A stretch of 64,000 bases of DNA from assembly GCA_964019415.1 (NCBI GenBank), contig OZ025880.1, positions 5,472,585 through 5,536,584 on the forward strand. The letters are read 5' to 3'. The notes under the pieces were generated by a model. The model searched no databases. It saw only the letters and a list, made by a program, of their open reading frames with translations, and was not told the origin of the DNA. Both the position numbers and the translations under genes were made by a program. Positions 57,501 to 63,150 of this stretch are shown piece by piece (the stretch's first letter is position 1; each line of letters begins with the position of its first letter). This DNA is from Ianthella basta. Taxonomy: Eukaryota > Porifera > Demospongiae > Verongiida > Ianthellidae.

Positions 57501-58885
57501 ATTGGGGGTATGGCGCGAATTATTAACTTCAGCGCTATAGGGTTAATCAGTACTATGTACATTCACATACTGTACACACTACACACACACATACACACAC
57601 ACACGCACACACACATCCGTCCAGAAAGCACACACTGTACACATTTCACAGATGCAAACATAATTACACAAAAACACAACCTCACCTTCATTGTTCACAA
57701 TCATGAACACTCCTCCGTCGTCAACAATCTCCTTCACAAAGTCAGCATATCTATTAGCAACAAAGTGATGGAGAGCAGTGACCCTTTGCAAGTGTGTAGA
57801 TGCATAACATGTCTACTATAACATAGAGTGTGCGTATGTACGTACATGCATGGTCGTGTGCACGTGTGCGGTGTTAACTCAGGAGAGTAGGAAACAAGTA
57901 CATTCCACTTAACAGGTTGTGAGTCTGCTTGTAGTTTATGCCATCCCTCACAACTTTCCACAACCACTAAATGGGCATTAGTCAGTTGCAGCCACAGACT
58001 CCTGGCTGCGTAGCACCAGACCTTACAGAGGCACTGCCACCAACGGGGTGCTTGTAGAGTACAGATATCCCCCAATGGAAACACTCAGAGAATTTGATCT
58101 TCCTGCCCCCACTGATCCCTGCTTCACCCCCAACCCACCCCGTCCCACCCCACTACTCTCTCCTTCACTCTCTACCCACCCCACCGCTCCCTCATTCACC
58201 TCCAACCCACCCCACCGCTCCCTCATTCACCTCCACCCCACCCCACTGCTCCCTCATTCACGTCCAACCCACCCCACTGCTCGCTCATTCAACTCCAACC
58301 CACCCCACTGCTCCCTCATTCACCTCCAACCCACCCAACTGCTCCCTCATTCACCTCCACCCACCCAACTGCTCCCTCATTCACCTCCACCCCACCCAAC
58401 TGCTCCCTCATTCACCTCCACCCACCCAACTGCTCCCTCATTCACCTCCACCCCACCCAACTGCTCCCTCATTCACCTCCAACCCACCCAACTGCTCCCT
58501 CATTCACCTCCACCCTAACCAATTGCTCCCTCATTCACCTCCACCCCACCCAATTGCTCCCTCATTCACCTCCATCCCACCCAATTGCTCCCTCATTCAC
58601 CTCCACCCCACCCAACTGCTCCCTCATTCACCTCCATCCCACCCAATTGCTCCCTCATTCACCTCCACCCCACCCAACTGCTCCCTCATTCACCTCCACC
58701 CCACCCAACTGCTCCCTCATTCACCTCCACCACACCCAACTGCTCCCTCATTCACCTCCACCCCACCCAACTGCTCCCTCATTCACCTCCACCCCACCCA
58801 ACTGCTCCCTCATTCACCTCCACCCTACTTGTTGTCACTCACCCAGTCTCATCTTGCACATTGACATTAAACCTCTTCTTTGTGC
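28446..58885 (-). CDS. Ankyrin-repeat protein kinase gene, copy B (about 30 kb split gene)
   Basis: Exons in transcript order: 58885-58843, 57783-57686, 56809-56676, 46186-45880, 44752-44510, (gap), 40557-40493, 36335-36258, 36184-35989, 34897-34810, 33044-32904, 32798-32654, 31942-31742, 31205-31009, 30860-30729, 30486-30403, 30325-30251, 29445-29355, 29191-29150, 28514-28446. Phases join exactly from 58885 to 44510 and from 40557 to 29355. The ankyrin block gives protein-protein binding; the C-terminal kinase domain has an intact Gly-loop (GKGGNGEV), HRDIKASNILL, DFD and RAPE. The joint 44510 to 40557 was not resolved, so two adjacent genes are possible. The start codon was not found. Partner, substrate and activity are unknown; DFD is the main doubt about activity. 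Confidence 0.7.
29355..29445 (-). CDS. Kinase B exon: end of catalytic domain
   Basis: A 91-bp exon starting [32 protein letters not shown] is the closing kinase motif. It joins in phase 0 to exon 30251-30325. Confidence 0.75.
29774..29971. mobile_element. 198-bp palindromic insertion with 12-bp target duplication
   Basis: AATTGCATGGTG occurs at 29762-29773 and again at 29972-29983. Copy A has it once, uninterrupted, at about 8143-8154, so the empty site is visible. The insert begins with an inverted pair, taagcgaatagtttgtgggc...gcccacaaactattcgctta. Its centre on the minus strand carries CTGACGAAGGCCTTCGGGCT followed by GAAAC. A non-palindromic tail (attgaacaacgtagcaatga...) closes it. It is not a standard cut-and-paste element, because the duplication is long and the right end lies outside the palindrome. 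Confidence 0.8.
30251..30486 (-). CDS. Kinase B exons: C-lobe helices (84 bp and 75 bp)
   Basis: Exons 30486-30403 (begins [20 protein letters not shown]) and 30325-30251 (begins [20 protein letters not shown]), phase 0. Two possible donors follow the second; only the one giving 75 bp keeps the next exon in frame. Confidence 0.7.
30729..30860 (-). CDS. Kinase B exon: DIWSFG
   Basis: A 132-bp exon containing [20 protein letters not shown]. The protein is identical to that of copy A over all 44 residues. Confidence 0.8.
31009..31205 (-). CDS. Kinase B exon: catalytic Asn, DFD motif, APE
   Basis: A 197-bp exon carrying [20 protein letters not shown] and [12 protein letters not shown] instead of DFG is shared with copy A, so it predates the duplication. 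The Cys-rich insert HTCTCPGGW is also shared. Confidence 0.8.
31742..31942 (-). CDS. Kinase B exon: hinge to HRD catalytic loop
   Basis: A 201-bp exon ending [17 protein letters not shown], followed by a GTGTGA donor. The catalytic aspartate is present. The length and phase are identical to copy A. Confidence 0.8.
32654..32798 (-). CDS. Kinase B exon: alpha-C helix
   Basis: A 145-bp exon starting [20 protein letters not shown] and ending QVMPKMT. It follows the Gly-loop exon in phase 0. Confidence 0.75.
32904..33044 (-). CDS. Kinase B exon: intact Gly-rich loop
   Basis: A 141-bp exon reading [20 protein letters not shown] and ending [15 protein letters not shown] fits G-x-G-x-x-G-x-V, and the lysines can serve as the beta-3 ATP contact. 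This copy keeps residues that copy A has lost. Confidence 0.8.
33499..34467. mobile_element. Inverted-repeat transposon X1, 10-bp target duplication
   Basis: The element spans 33509-34457, with ends starting TAGCCTC(A/G)TT.CCAGG. AGCCTGAAGC flanks it at 33499-33508 and 34458-34467. The roughly 55-bp ends share ttaattag and gaaaggac(a/g)gcctgg with X2. Nine- to ten-base duplications with long inverted ends suggest a Mutator-like (MULE) element, but no transposase was recognised. It contains a minus-strand frame at 34046-34345. Confidence 0.85.
34046..34345 (-). CDS. Unrecognised ORF inside transposon X1
   Basis: An open frame of 99 codons. It includes [20 protein letters not shown] and [20 protein letters not shown], and has a C-x2-C pair in the latter part. 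It may be a fragment of an element-encoded zinc-binding protein. I do not recognise the family, and the ORF may be only remnant coding sequence. Confidence 0.3.
   Translation of the reverse strand: MSKCTEHEIILCSIAQHGSRRKCSLPLQEILTESNSKHSFALLSSSNLKQYWPKLASELLQLSLTDEEDLLRHLCKSCKAKVLSMEEKLQKGRMQLSTL
34810..34897 (-). CDS. Exon upstream of kinase B Gly-loop
   Basis: An 88-bp exon reading [20 protein letters not shown]. The length, splice sites and phase are the same as in 12074-12161. Confidence 0.65.
35218..35918. mobile_element. Inverted-repeat transposon X2, 9-bp target duplication
   Basis: The element spans 35227-35909, with left end TAGCCTCGTTCCCAGGC and the inverted right end TAGCCTCGTTCCCAGGCC. 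GAGCCACCT flanks it exactly at 35218-35226 and 35910-35918. It is the same family as X1 and lies only about 770 bp from it. Each end can also fold on itself, for example GTTCCCAGGCCGTCC with GGACGGCCTGGGAAC at 35849-35903. Confidence 0.85.
35989..36335 (-). CDS. Two linker exons of gene B
   Basis: Exon 36335-36258 (78 bp; [20 protein letters not shown], then SEYHN) joins in phase 1 to exon 36184-35989 (196 bp; [20 protein letters not shown], ending ELEVDR), which then joins exon 34810-34897. The residues suggest helical linkers. Copy A counterparts are at about 13550-13634 and 13300-13489 and have diverged much more than the kinase exons. Confidence 0.6.
36505..38640 (+). mobile_element. 5'-truncated endonuclease-type LINE, 13-bp target duplication
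   Basis: ATGGAGCTAAGAG flanks the element at 36505-36517 and 38628-38640. The 3' end is an A-run (38616-38628). The element starts in the middle of the reverse transcriptase and inserted into an intron of gene B in antisense to the gene. The structure is that of a target-primed retrotransposition product. Confidence 0.85.
36518..38485 (+). pseudogene. LINE polymerase: reverse transcriptase plus restriction-like endonuclease
   Basis: The frame is open from the insertion point ([15 protein letters not shown]) through [49 protein letters not shown] and WFADDGT, the RT catalytic boxes. At about 37832-37850 the frame shifts. It then continues [13 protein letters not shown] (zinc-knuckle part), [14 protein letters not shown] and [11 protein letters not shown]...[13 protein letters not shown], which fits a PD-(D/E)xK endonuclease like that of R2-type LINEs. 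It is 5'-truncated and frameshifted, so inactive. It is clearly different from the elements at 46-52 kb; the clade is not assigned. Confidence 0.75.
38641..40492. other. No gene recognised
   Basis: It contains several short plus-strand frames (for example around 39270-39420 and 39720-39950) that read like decayed coding sequence, but no motif identifies them. Confidence 0.35.
40493..40557 (-). CDS. 65-bp exon of gene B preceded by a 47-nt intron
   Basis: The exon encodes [20 protein letters not shown] plus L, between a TTTCACAG acceptor and GTATGT donor. The 47 bases upstream run GTGAGTG to CACAG, an extremely short intron. The exon end (phase 1) joins exon 36335-36258. Read without the intron, the region mimics a signal peptide, which I consider a coincidence. 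Confidence 0.55.
41671..41788. repeat. Palindrome P1 with GCGCGAAGCGC core
   Basis: The arms TAGTTACTACAGGGCT...GTTTATTGTA and their inverted partner (about 42 bases each) surround tgagacctgagggcgcgaag followed by cgcctgagggcgag. It lies 90 bases upstream of the recombinase pseudogene and would fold into a long hairpin or cruciform. Confidence 0.85.
41878..43035 (+). pseudogene. Crypton/DUF3504-like tyrosine recombinase
   Basis: The N-terminal frame (41878-42105) has [15 protein letters not shown]. After an in-frame TAG at 42103 the same frame goes on with [20 protein letters not shown], then meets TAG at 42322. Frameshifts follow near 42340-42480, then [15 protein letters not shown] and an open 172-codon frame (42517-43035). 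This holds [14 protein letters not shown] (HxxR, R54), RSGHHS (H77) and LWHYERTS (Y86), the order of boxes expected of a tyrosine recombinase. The set resembles metazoan Crypton-derived DUF3504 proteins. Catalytic residues are retained but the gene is broken. Confidence 0.75.
43036..44509. other. Intron sequence, no gene
   Basis: It contains palindrome P2 (43278-43384) and a short CA tract at 44201-44223. Nothing else is supported. Confidence 0.45.
43278..43384. repeat. Palindrome P2, variant of P1
   Basis: The left arm TAGTTACTACATGCCTTCAA...TTTACTGCAC is matched by the inverted right arm. The core is ttgccctcgggcgctcgggtctc. The first ten bases of the arm equal those of P1, but the rest differ. 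It lies about 240 bases downstream of the recombinase frame. Confidence 0.8.
44510..44752 (-). CDS. Linker exon after the ankyrin repeats
   Basis: A 243-bp exon, CTGCAG acceptor and GTGTGTG donor. It completes a Glu codon, then reads [20 protein letters not shown], later [20 protein letters not shown]. It joins exon 45880 in phase 1. It is helical and charged, with no recognised domain. Confidence 0.65.
45060..45230 (+). repeat. Repeat fragment with AGGCTCGCGAGCCGAAACGTC motif
   Basis: Here ttgacaaaggctcgcgagcc is followed by gaaacgtcctgc, and downstream is caatcgcagctatgagcctc. The element at 29774-29971 has close relatives of both parts (CTGACGAAGGCC..., gaaacgtcctgc, and gcaatgagcctcttc). 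The hairpin plus GAAAC recalls hammerhead-ribozyme-bearing retroelements, but here the CTGANGA box is degenerate. Confidence 0.4.
45880..46186 (-). CDS. Ankyrin-repeat exon
   Basis: A 307-bp exon with [20 protein letters not shown], then [20 protein letters not shown] and [31 protein letters not shown]...LL...GA is the ankyrin signature; about two and a half repeats are present. The TTTCAG acceptor and GTAAG donor give phases that match exons 56676 and 44752. Confidence 0.85.
46207..46242. repeat. (GA)n tract at the 5' edge of R2-like element 1
   Basis: About 36 bases of GA with one interruption. It directly precedes the 5' region of the retrotransposon and lies in the ankyrin gene intron. 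Confidence 0.9.
46450..47465 (+). pseudogene. Element 1, N-terminal part: C2H2 fingers and basic linker
   Basis: The first frame (46450-47046) starts [20 protein letters not shown]. It has two finger-like motifs, CPFC...H...C and [20 protein letters not shown] followed by C, then a Pro/Thr/Ser-rich linker. One base appears lost at about 47041. The next frame (47043-47465) is basic, with [16 protein letters not shown], and ends [11 protein letters not shown]...EEVESHW at a stop. Such fingers bind target DNA in R2-type elements. Confidence 0.7.
47428..49725 (+). pseudogene. Element 1: reverse transcriptase and restriction-like endonuclease
   Basis: About 765 codons; a frameshift near 47460 separates it from the N-terminal part. 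It has [45 protein letters not shown] and YADD at residues 256-259, the polymerase active site. The C-terminal [17 protein letters not shown] (from residue 577) is a CCHC knuckle. RPDIVVW (D650) and VELTIPF (E663) are spaced as in the PD-(D/E)xK endonuclease of R2. There is no AP-endonuclease domain. It is inactive through the frameshifts, but the domains are intact. Confidence 0.8.
49959..50048. repeat. (GA)n tract between the two R2-like elements
   Basis: About 90 bases of GA directly after the A-rich 3' end of element 1 and directly before the truncated start of element 2. Confidence 0.95.
50049..52427 (+). CDS. R2-like element 2: intact reverse transcriptase and endonuclease frame
   Basis: An uninterrupted frame from the edge of the GA tract. 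It starts [12 protein letters not shown], the equivalent of [11 protein letters not shown] in element 1, so the element is 5'-truncated and lacks the finger region. The first ATG is at 50112. It has [48 protein letters not shown] (residues 269-272 from that ATG), [17 protein letters not shown], and RQPDLVIW with VELTVPF. All polymerase and endonuclease motifs are present, so decay has been slight. Expression is doubtful without the 5' end. Confidence 0.85.
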   Translation, partial: AESFFRKTYEPQKATFEQPPWMKPSQPPSTPLPTDCISIEELEGVLKKCRPSSTPSPTDQISYSVLKHCPSLMPALLSLYNLCWATRQVPHQWKVGVIQLLGKPAAVNDPSCPSNFRPIALTSCVGKVYTSILKQRWQHFMVNNGYQNTSIQKAFVDGIPGCSEHHLKLLAMIEEARRKHKSISVCWLDIANAYGSVQHDLIRFSLQHYHAPDHFTDIITNLYTDLTGIVRTRQWTTAPFHLGIGVFQGDPLSVSIFNTVMNTLVDTLSEHRDLGYTLTQSPHTCNHLQYADDTCLIGDGPASCQALLTKTERWLEWAGMKAKVSKCASVAFRASSGQGYDPALKLQGEVIPFIGNSTFRFLGAPITIHDATADHRSTLLLKLEGMLRKVDETLLTRQQKLHLYSHGICPRLVWDMTITNLTITWVTRNLEAMATRFLKRWSGLARSAATHRLYLPKSSGGLNLPSISSIFKKTRCGLAASQMCSRNSTVRFIASQQTVAEEKSTRVAFKPHQEVIEVLKDDPGASNRQIIRRVKNRVTAADKCRRLEEYRQLTVQGDISRRSDDQASSIWAQVLWELPEKVMKFTLNAVQDTLPHNTNLHLWKKLSSPHCPLCSDRQTLLHILNHCPVALQSRCYNQRHDAVLELLYEFTCSHISSYQQVTVDLPNHPYCFPASFASTARQPDLVIWSKEKASIYLVELTVPFETTIEDAAMRKRERYSELLQECSKMAKVAKLITVEVGSRGLINLKSFQNLYSALEAPPAKDCHKLEAEVVKTTLLHSHLIWCKRNWRE
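52428..52672 (+). other. 3' UTR and A-tail of element 2
   Basis: It ends tttgaataattatggctcat then gtgcagcgg and ten A. The end matches the 3' end of element 1 (gaataataatgg...), which defines the family's 3' terminus. The hairpin repeat at 52673 follows at once. Confidence 0.65.
52673..53899. repeat. Repeat family with hairpin end and CA core, copy 2
   Basis: It starts with inverted arms CAAGTATTTCGAGTT and AACTCGAAGTACTTG around ggggctgccgcccc, then tgctcccttcggtcgctgct. It runs through about 490 bases of CA-rich repeats and a CpG-rich 3' part (53490-53840), and ends near cccaatacttcgcccaatac. The same order is seen at 17595-18423. This copy is GC-richer and probably younger. Confidence 0.6.
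52801..53286. repeat. Compound (CA)n and CACACCACA microsatellite
   Basis: Three CA blocks are separated by two copies of ctatcaccagacacatgaga, so a roughly 120-bp unit was itself duplicated. A higher-order CACACACCACATG array follows from about 53072. Confidence 0.9.
53900..56675. other. Intron sequence with remnants
   Basis: It includes a TA run (53934-53954), a hairpin AGGGGCTGC...GCAGCCCCT near 54000, a CA tract (54473-54525) and a mariner-like inverted-repeat remnant around 54757-54955. It also has palindrome P3 and short plus-strand frames at 55340-55620 ([40 protein letters not shown]) that look like decayed element coding sequence. A second palindrome, tggtcgggtcgata...tatcgaccagacca, lies near 55890-55930. 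Confidence 0.45.
55019..55120. repeat. Palindrome P3 with GCGCGAAGCGC core
   Basis: The arms GGTTATTGAATGAGGAAGAG...GGGATTTATC and their inverted partner surround aaccagaggcgcgaagcgcc followed by gagggc. The core matches P1 and P4, while the outer arms do not. Decayed coding sequence follows, as at P1. Confidence 0.85.
56676..56809 (-). CDS. Ankyrin-repeat exon
   Basis: A 134-bp exon that completes a Gly codon and reads [20 protein letters not shown], then [20 protein letters not shown]. Two ankyrin helices pairs are visible ([10 protein letters not shown] and [11 protein letters not shown]). The phases match exons 57686 and 46186, the latter across an intron of about 10.5 kb. Confidence 0.85.
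57686..57783 (-). CDS. Ankyrin-repeat exon
   Basis: A 98-bp exon that reads [20 protein letters not shown], then [34 protein letters not shown] is one ankyrin repeat. The split codons on both sides join to give Gly at each junction. Confidence 0.85.
58120..58828. repeat. 31-bp minisatellite (about 23 copies)
   Basis: The unit is ctgctccctcattcacctcc followed by accccacccaa, with 30-bp variants and T or A substitutions. Three units make 93 bases, so all three plus-strand frames stay open and mimic a Pro/Ser/Thr-rich protein. It lies in the intron between the first two ankyrin exons, a few bases from the donor of exon 58843-58885. Confidence 0.95.
58843..58885 (-). CDS. Ankyrin-repeat exon (first one recognised)
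   Basis: A 43-bp exon reading [13 protein letters not shown] and a split Gly, with CTGCAG acceptor and GTGAGTG donor. NVQDETG...TALHH is the usual turn and start of an ankyrin repeat, completed by the next exon. Earlier exons were not found. Confidence 0.75.
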
Positions 58886-59867
58886 CTGCAGTGAGTTATA
58901 GCACAATACACACATACACACATAACATCCACAATACAATAAATTCATAATACAGTGTGTACACAGCATAGGTACATGTACGCATGCATACACATGTACA
59001 TATGTATGCATGCATGCACTGTACTGTACATTGATCACCTACATTAGAGGCCATGTAACACACATGCACAATCACATGGGCACTCCAAGTTGGCTAAATT
59101 ACTGCACACAACACACAGCACACTACTGTACAGTGTCTTTCAACCTTCAATCTGCAATTTGAATGCATTTTGTGACCATTACTTCTTTTGTGCATATTCT
59201 CGGCTAGCTGTGCCAGGAGCCTTTTGCTTGGTGAATTTCATTTCAGTGCTCGCTCCAGGACTTACGTCCAATGATCACATGCAGTACAATTACCACTACA
59301 TCGCATTGGCTACATGCAAACTGCATGCATTGCAACCACTCCTGAAATGATGAGAACCGTGATGTAACAAGGCCATGTAAAGAGATGTCACAAGATGCCA
59401 AACAGCACACGAGTACAAGTGCAGTGTGCCCTTCTGAAAGAGGCAAGGAAGAAGCTTTCACTTGTACTTCTGTAACATCTCTACCTGCTAATCACTTCAT
59501 GTCAGTCAATGAGGTGCATATTGTGGTCCCATTTTGCTACAACATTAACATCTCCTCGATTCATCACTCACACCTGTGTTCTGTTTATGGGCCTGCTAAA
59601 AGTAGTTTACACAGAAACCAGTACTATCCTGTACTTCTGTGCACTCTACCTTAAAGATCCTTGTTCACAATAACACATGTATGCACAAGCACACACCCAC
59701 ACCCACTACTCATACCCACCCACCCACACCCACTCACAGTCATTAGCAGCATGTGTCTGCTGCTACGTTGTCAAGCATGCAAGTGAAAGGCCAGCCAAAA
59801 CAGCCGTTGTTGACCACAAACACGCATTAACACAAAATAGATCCCGTTGCCATGGGGTAACGTGCAT

Positions 59868-60008
59868 CTAAACAATCCGTCGTAGATACCCCAGCTGTTG
59901 TTTCGCGTCGTGGTCTATTTCGTCCAGCCATGTTCTAATTTGACGCACGGCGTTCACACTATACTCTAAATACCAATTTAGAGCACGGGCATGGCTTGGG
60001 CCTGTGGT
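59868..60008 (-). CDS. Possible exon ending in a stop
   Basis: After a CTATAG acceptor the minus strand is open for 46 codons (ALNWYLEYSVNAVRQIRTWL, then DEIDHDAKQQLGYLRRIV) before TAG. It is an amphipathic helical sequence in a CpG-containing patch. No family is recognised and no donor is evident, so it would have to be a terminal exon of an unknown gene. Confidence 0.3.
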   Translation of the reverse strand, partial: TTGPSHARALNWYLEYSVNAVRQIRTWLDEIDHDAKQQLGYLRRIV

Positions 60009-60426
60009 CTATAGCAGAGAAACTGCAGCTGTGATAACAATAGTAGCTAACTCCACAACATACGATGCACAGTTCGCTTGGCTTACTTGTTTCATCGACT
60101 AACAGGGTATAGCAACAATCCGGCAGCAGTCTACGAAGCAGAGCTGAGAAAGGAATTGGTTACGAGCCGGGAACAGGCTTAGGACACCGCTCTGGGAAAC
60201 GCTGTGGCTGATGGGGCTGACAGTGAGTAAGCTTATGTTTTACTGCAAACACTGCCGACCTTTAGGAACATCTACTGCGAGATGACAAACCCAATAAGCA
60301 AACTACGCTTTCTCGGCCATTGTCAGAACTTGCTAACTACTTGCGGAAGATGTGTGATGACGCAAGTATGAGTAGGTAAACTGATTCGCTGCTGGCTCCT
60401 TGCCCAATCATCGGGATCTATAACAC

Positions 60427-60540
60427 TTAAATGCTGACCAATTGGTGTCTCTGAAGATTTAGACCACTCGGCACTCGGGCGCTTCGCGCCTTCGTGCCTT
60501 GTGCTCTAAATCTCAGACACACCTCTTGGTCAGCATTTAA
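60427..60540. repeat. Palindrome P4 with GCGCTTCGCGC core
   Basis: The arms TTAAATGCTGACCAA...GATTTAGA and their inverted partner surround ctcggcactcgggcgcttcg followed by cgccttcgtgcct, the reverse orientation of the core in P1 and P3. Confidence 0.85.
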
Positions 60541-61013
60541 CTATTACTTGGAGCGAACTACACTAAACAGACAATCTGCCATTTGTCAACCCAGCGTACA
60601 AACACACTGCAAAACTAATGTCCTGCTTGAATCTACGTAGTACTTGCGATCTTCTCAAGTTCCATTTCCCTAAACTTTGGCCTACCTGGACATCATCTGC
60701 TTATGCCAATCGGAACACTTTACTGCAAACACTGACAAAGGCCATGAAAAGTGTTCTTACGCTCTTTGATACAAGAGCACACAGGTGAAAGAATGCACTG
60801 CTAGTGATCTTCCTGCCCTTGGGTCACATTGCTTGCGAAGCTATCACTGTCGTATCAAGTGTGCTCTTCACACCCGGAAGGGAGAGTTGACAATCTCCCT
60901 CACAAAACATGATACATCGCAGATTTGGCTTGCAACAAAGAACAAAGTCTACAGTGGTCCCTAACACATTTCAGTCACTACCGAACACCAACATGTACAC
61001 ACCAGAACACTGC

Positions 61014-61192
61014 TACAGTGGAACCTGTCTACAGTGGTCACTGGGTTAGGCAGCCACCTCTCTAAAACAGTCAGTCTCCCTGGCCCCAAATAGCACTAAG
61101 CATTGCAATCTAGCTCTGTAGAGCAGCCACCTCTCTATAAAGGTCAGTTAGATCTGACTCACAGGTGGCTGTCTTGGACAGGTTCCACTGTA
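61014..61192. mobile_element. Tc1/mariner-type MITE
   Basis: Perfect 16-base inverted ends TACAGTGGAACCTGTC, counting the TA target on both sides. It is 179 bp and non-coding. Immediately after it is a foldback, ATGCTCTTTCACAGCA...TGCTGTGAAAGAGCAT (61192-61240). Confidence 0.8.
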
Positions 61193-61820
61193 TGCTCTTT
61201 CACAGCAAACTGTTTTGAAACAGTATGCTGTGAAAGAGCATGCAGTATGTGTCAGATTCTAATTCACTAAGTAGTATCGGTAGACCCTTTGGATGAGGGA
61301 AATATCACTGTTATATCACACTTCTCACTTGGCAAAGGGATCTACATACGGGTGTTCAAATCTGGTGATAAGAGAATACCAATGAACATTCATGCGCGTA
61401 CGTATAGGAGTAGACACTAAAATTTTTGTCACATACCATAATACGCAAGTTACATTGACAGAGCACGCAATAGTGCATACAGCATGCATTCTCAAATGGC
61501 TTTCTATTAACAATGCATCTGATATGTACGTACGGGTAAACTGATGTGCTTGCTGGCCATCAACTCTCAACCACCCTCTGCTACCACTGTAACACACACA
61601 ACACTGTCTCAGTCATAAACAGGGAGCCGCTCATGACTGCTACAGAAATCAACTTATATAGCTGTCCACAGAATGTTCTAGACCTACACAGACATGCACT
61701 CTAAACATGATATTCAGTTATGCATATCACCAGTTCAAGTTCTGTCAGATCTGTTACACATGCAAAGACTGAAAGGTGCCATTCTTAAGCTGCTTCCATG
61801 TATAATTACCCTGTACATAC

Positions 61821-61973
61821 CTTTCACGACCATTAGCATTTGTTCCAGTACTAGCAATACTTCGTTAAAATTGTCTGGCTTCTCTGACTTGCTAGCTGGT
61901 GCTTCTTCAGAGCATGCATAATCATCAACAGTTTCATTATCAACTTCATCCAGCACGTCAGGATTGGTTTGGT
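61821..61973 (-). CDS. Acidic exon, duplicate of 62321-62443
   Basis: A 153-bp exon, GCTACAG acceptor and GTATGTAC donor. It reads QTNPDVLDEVDNETVDDYAC, then SEEAPASKSEKPDNF. The block TVDD.ACSEE.PA..SKSEK is shared with the exon at 62321. The length is a multiple of three and the phases equal those of its duplicate. The gene is unrecognised; it is probably a disordered acidic region. Confidence 0.55.
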
Positions 61974-62320
61974 CTGTAGCATGGGGTAATGTTGCAAAGT
62001 GAGCAAGCGTGATGCATTCTCAAACAGGCCAGGAGGAAGCATTTCAAAGGCAGTCAGGCGAAGGCAAAACAAATTTGCAGTACTATGTACTGTCTTTGAG
62101 AGGTCACACAGGCCAGGAAGTGCCTTAACAATAGAAAGAAATGGTCAGATCTAGAAATCTGGTCAGGCCATGGCCTGGGCATCCTGAGCAGCACTGCCTG
62201 GCATGTGACAAATGACTTTCTATATGCATGCTACATGTAGCATGTGAAGATTGAAAGTTGCCATCTAGGCTACTTCCATGCATAATTACCATGCCCAATG
62301 ACCCGGTGCTATGTATGTAC

Positions 62321-62443
62321 CATTCGTGACCACTGGGGTTAGTTCTGCTTTCAGCTTTACAGCCTCATCTTCGGCTGACTTCTCAGACTTGCTAGCCTGA
62401 GCTGGAGTTTCCTCAGAGCATGCTTCATCATCAACAGTTCGAT
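62321..62443 (-). CDS. Acidic exon, duplicate of 61821-61973
   Basis: A 123-bp exon reading RTVDDEACSEETPAQASKSE, then KSAEDEAVKLKAELTPVVTN, with CTACAG and GTACAT splice signals. The surrounding intron sequence is similar as well (ttccatg.ataattacc; atggggtaatg), so a roughly 480-bp segment was tandemly duplicated. Confidence 0.55.
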
Positions 62444-63150
62444 CTGTAGAATGGGGTAATGCTGTGAAGTGATTTACAAGCTAGGGAAATACTTGTTTAC
62501 ACTATCCCAGCAGTGGTTAGCACTTTAAACACGGAGAATTTTCATATTTTCACTTTGCAAACGTTTATCTCGCAAAATTCATGAAAATAAAGTCCCATGA
62601 AAATTGGTACACATACAGTAGCTACAAAGCCTTTGAGCTTCGTCACAGCTCTACAAAGAGCCATACCCAGGCAGGCTCCATGATAATTGCATGATGTCAC
62701 CAAGCTGTAGTTTCCACATAAAAGTATCCTGCAGTATGACAACTTACGTACACGAGGGGAAACAGGGGCGTAGGAGGGGGGTTTCTAGGGGTTTCAGGAA
62801 ACCCCTTTTCAGTAGTTAGCCTGCTACAATGACAATAACAAGTATTTCGAAGGGTAACTGTTAGTGCTTAACCTTTAAACGCTATAGACCATTAGCAAAA
62901 GTTTGCATGCAGAATTTGTGGGGCTCACCAAGTTCTACAGCAGTGATTAAAATTACTTTACCATGTAAAGCATGTTTGGTTCATGTGCATTCGAGGGTAC
63001 TAGCAAGTACCTTGGTGTACTCGTATAGATTAGCACACACTGTTGTAACTTCAAGGCGTAAAATGGCGGCAATGCGGTCGACGTGTAAAATGGAATCGAA
63101 GTGTAAAGTCAGTTGCATCGAACAAAAGTTACTACGAACTTGATCTAGCC
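62444..63150. other. No gene recognised
   Basis: Intergenic or intron sequence. A tttcaggaaacccctttt-like stretch near 62790-62810 has no assigned role. Confidence 0.35.

Larger units (their letters stand above)
58886..61820. other. No firm gene; possible 5' region
   Basis: The CpG-richer patch at 59870-60000 could be a promoter or first exon on the minus strand. Other contents are palindrome P4 and the MITE at 61014-61192, annotated separately. Confidence 0.35.

Noticed and set aside
58094-58864. 256-codon plus-strand frame rich in Pro, Ser and Thr
   Set aside because: It is produced by the 31-bp minisatellite; all three frames are open and the region is an intron of the ankyrin gene.
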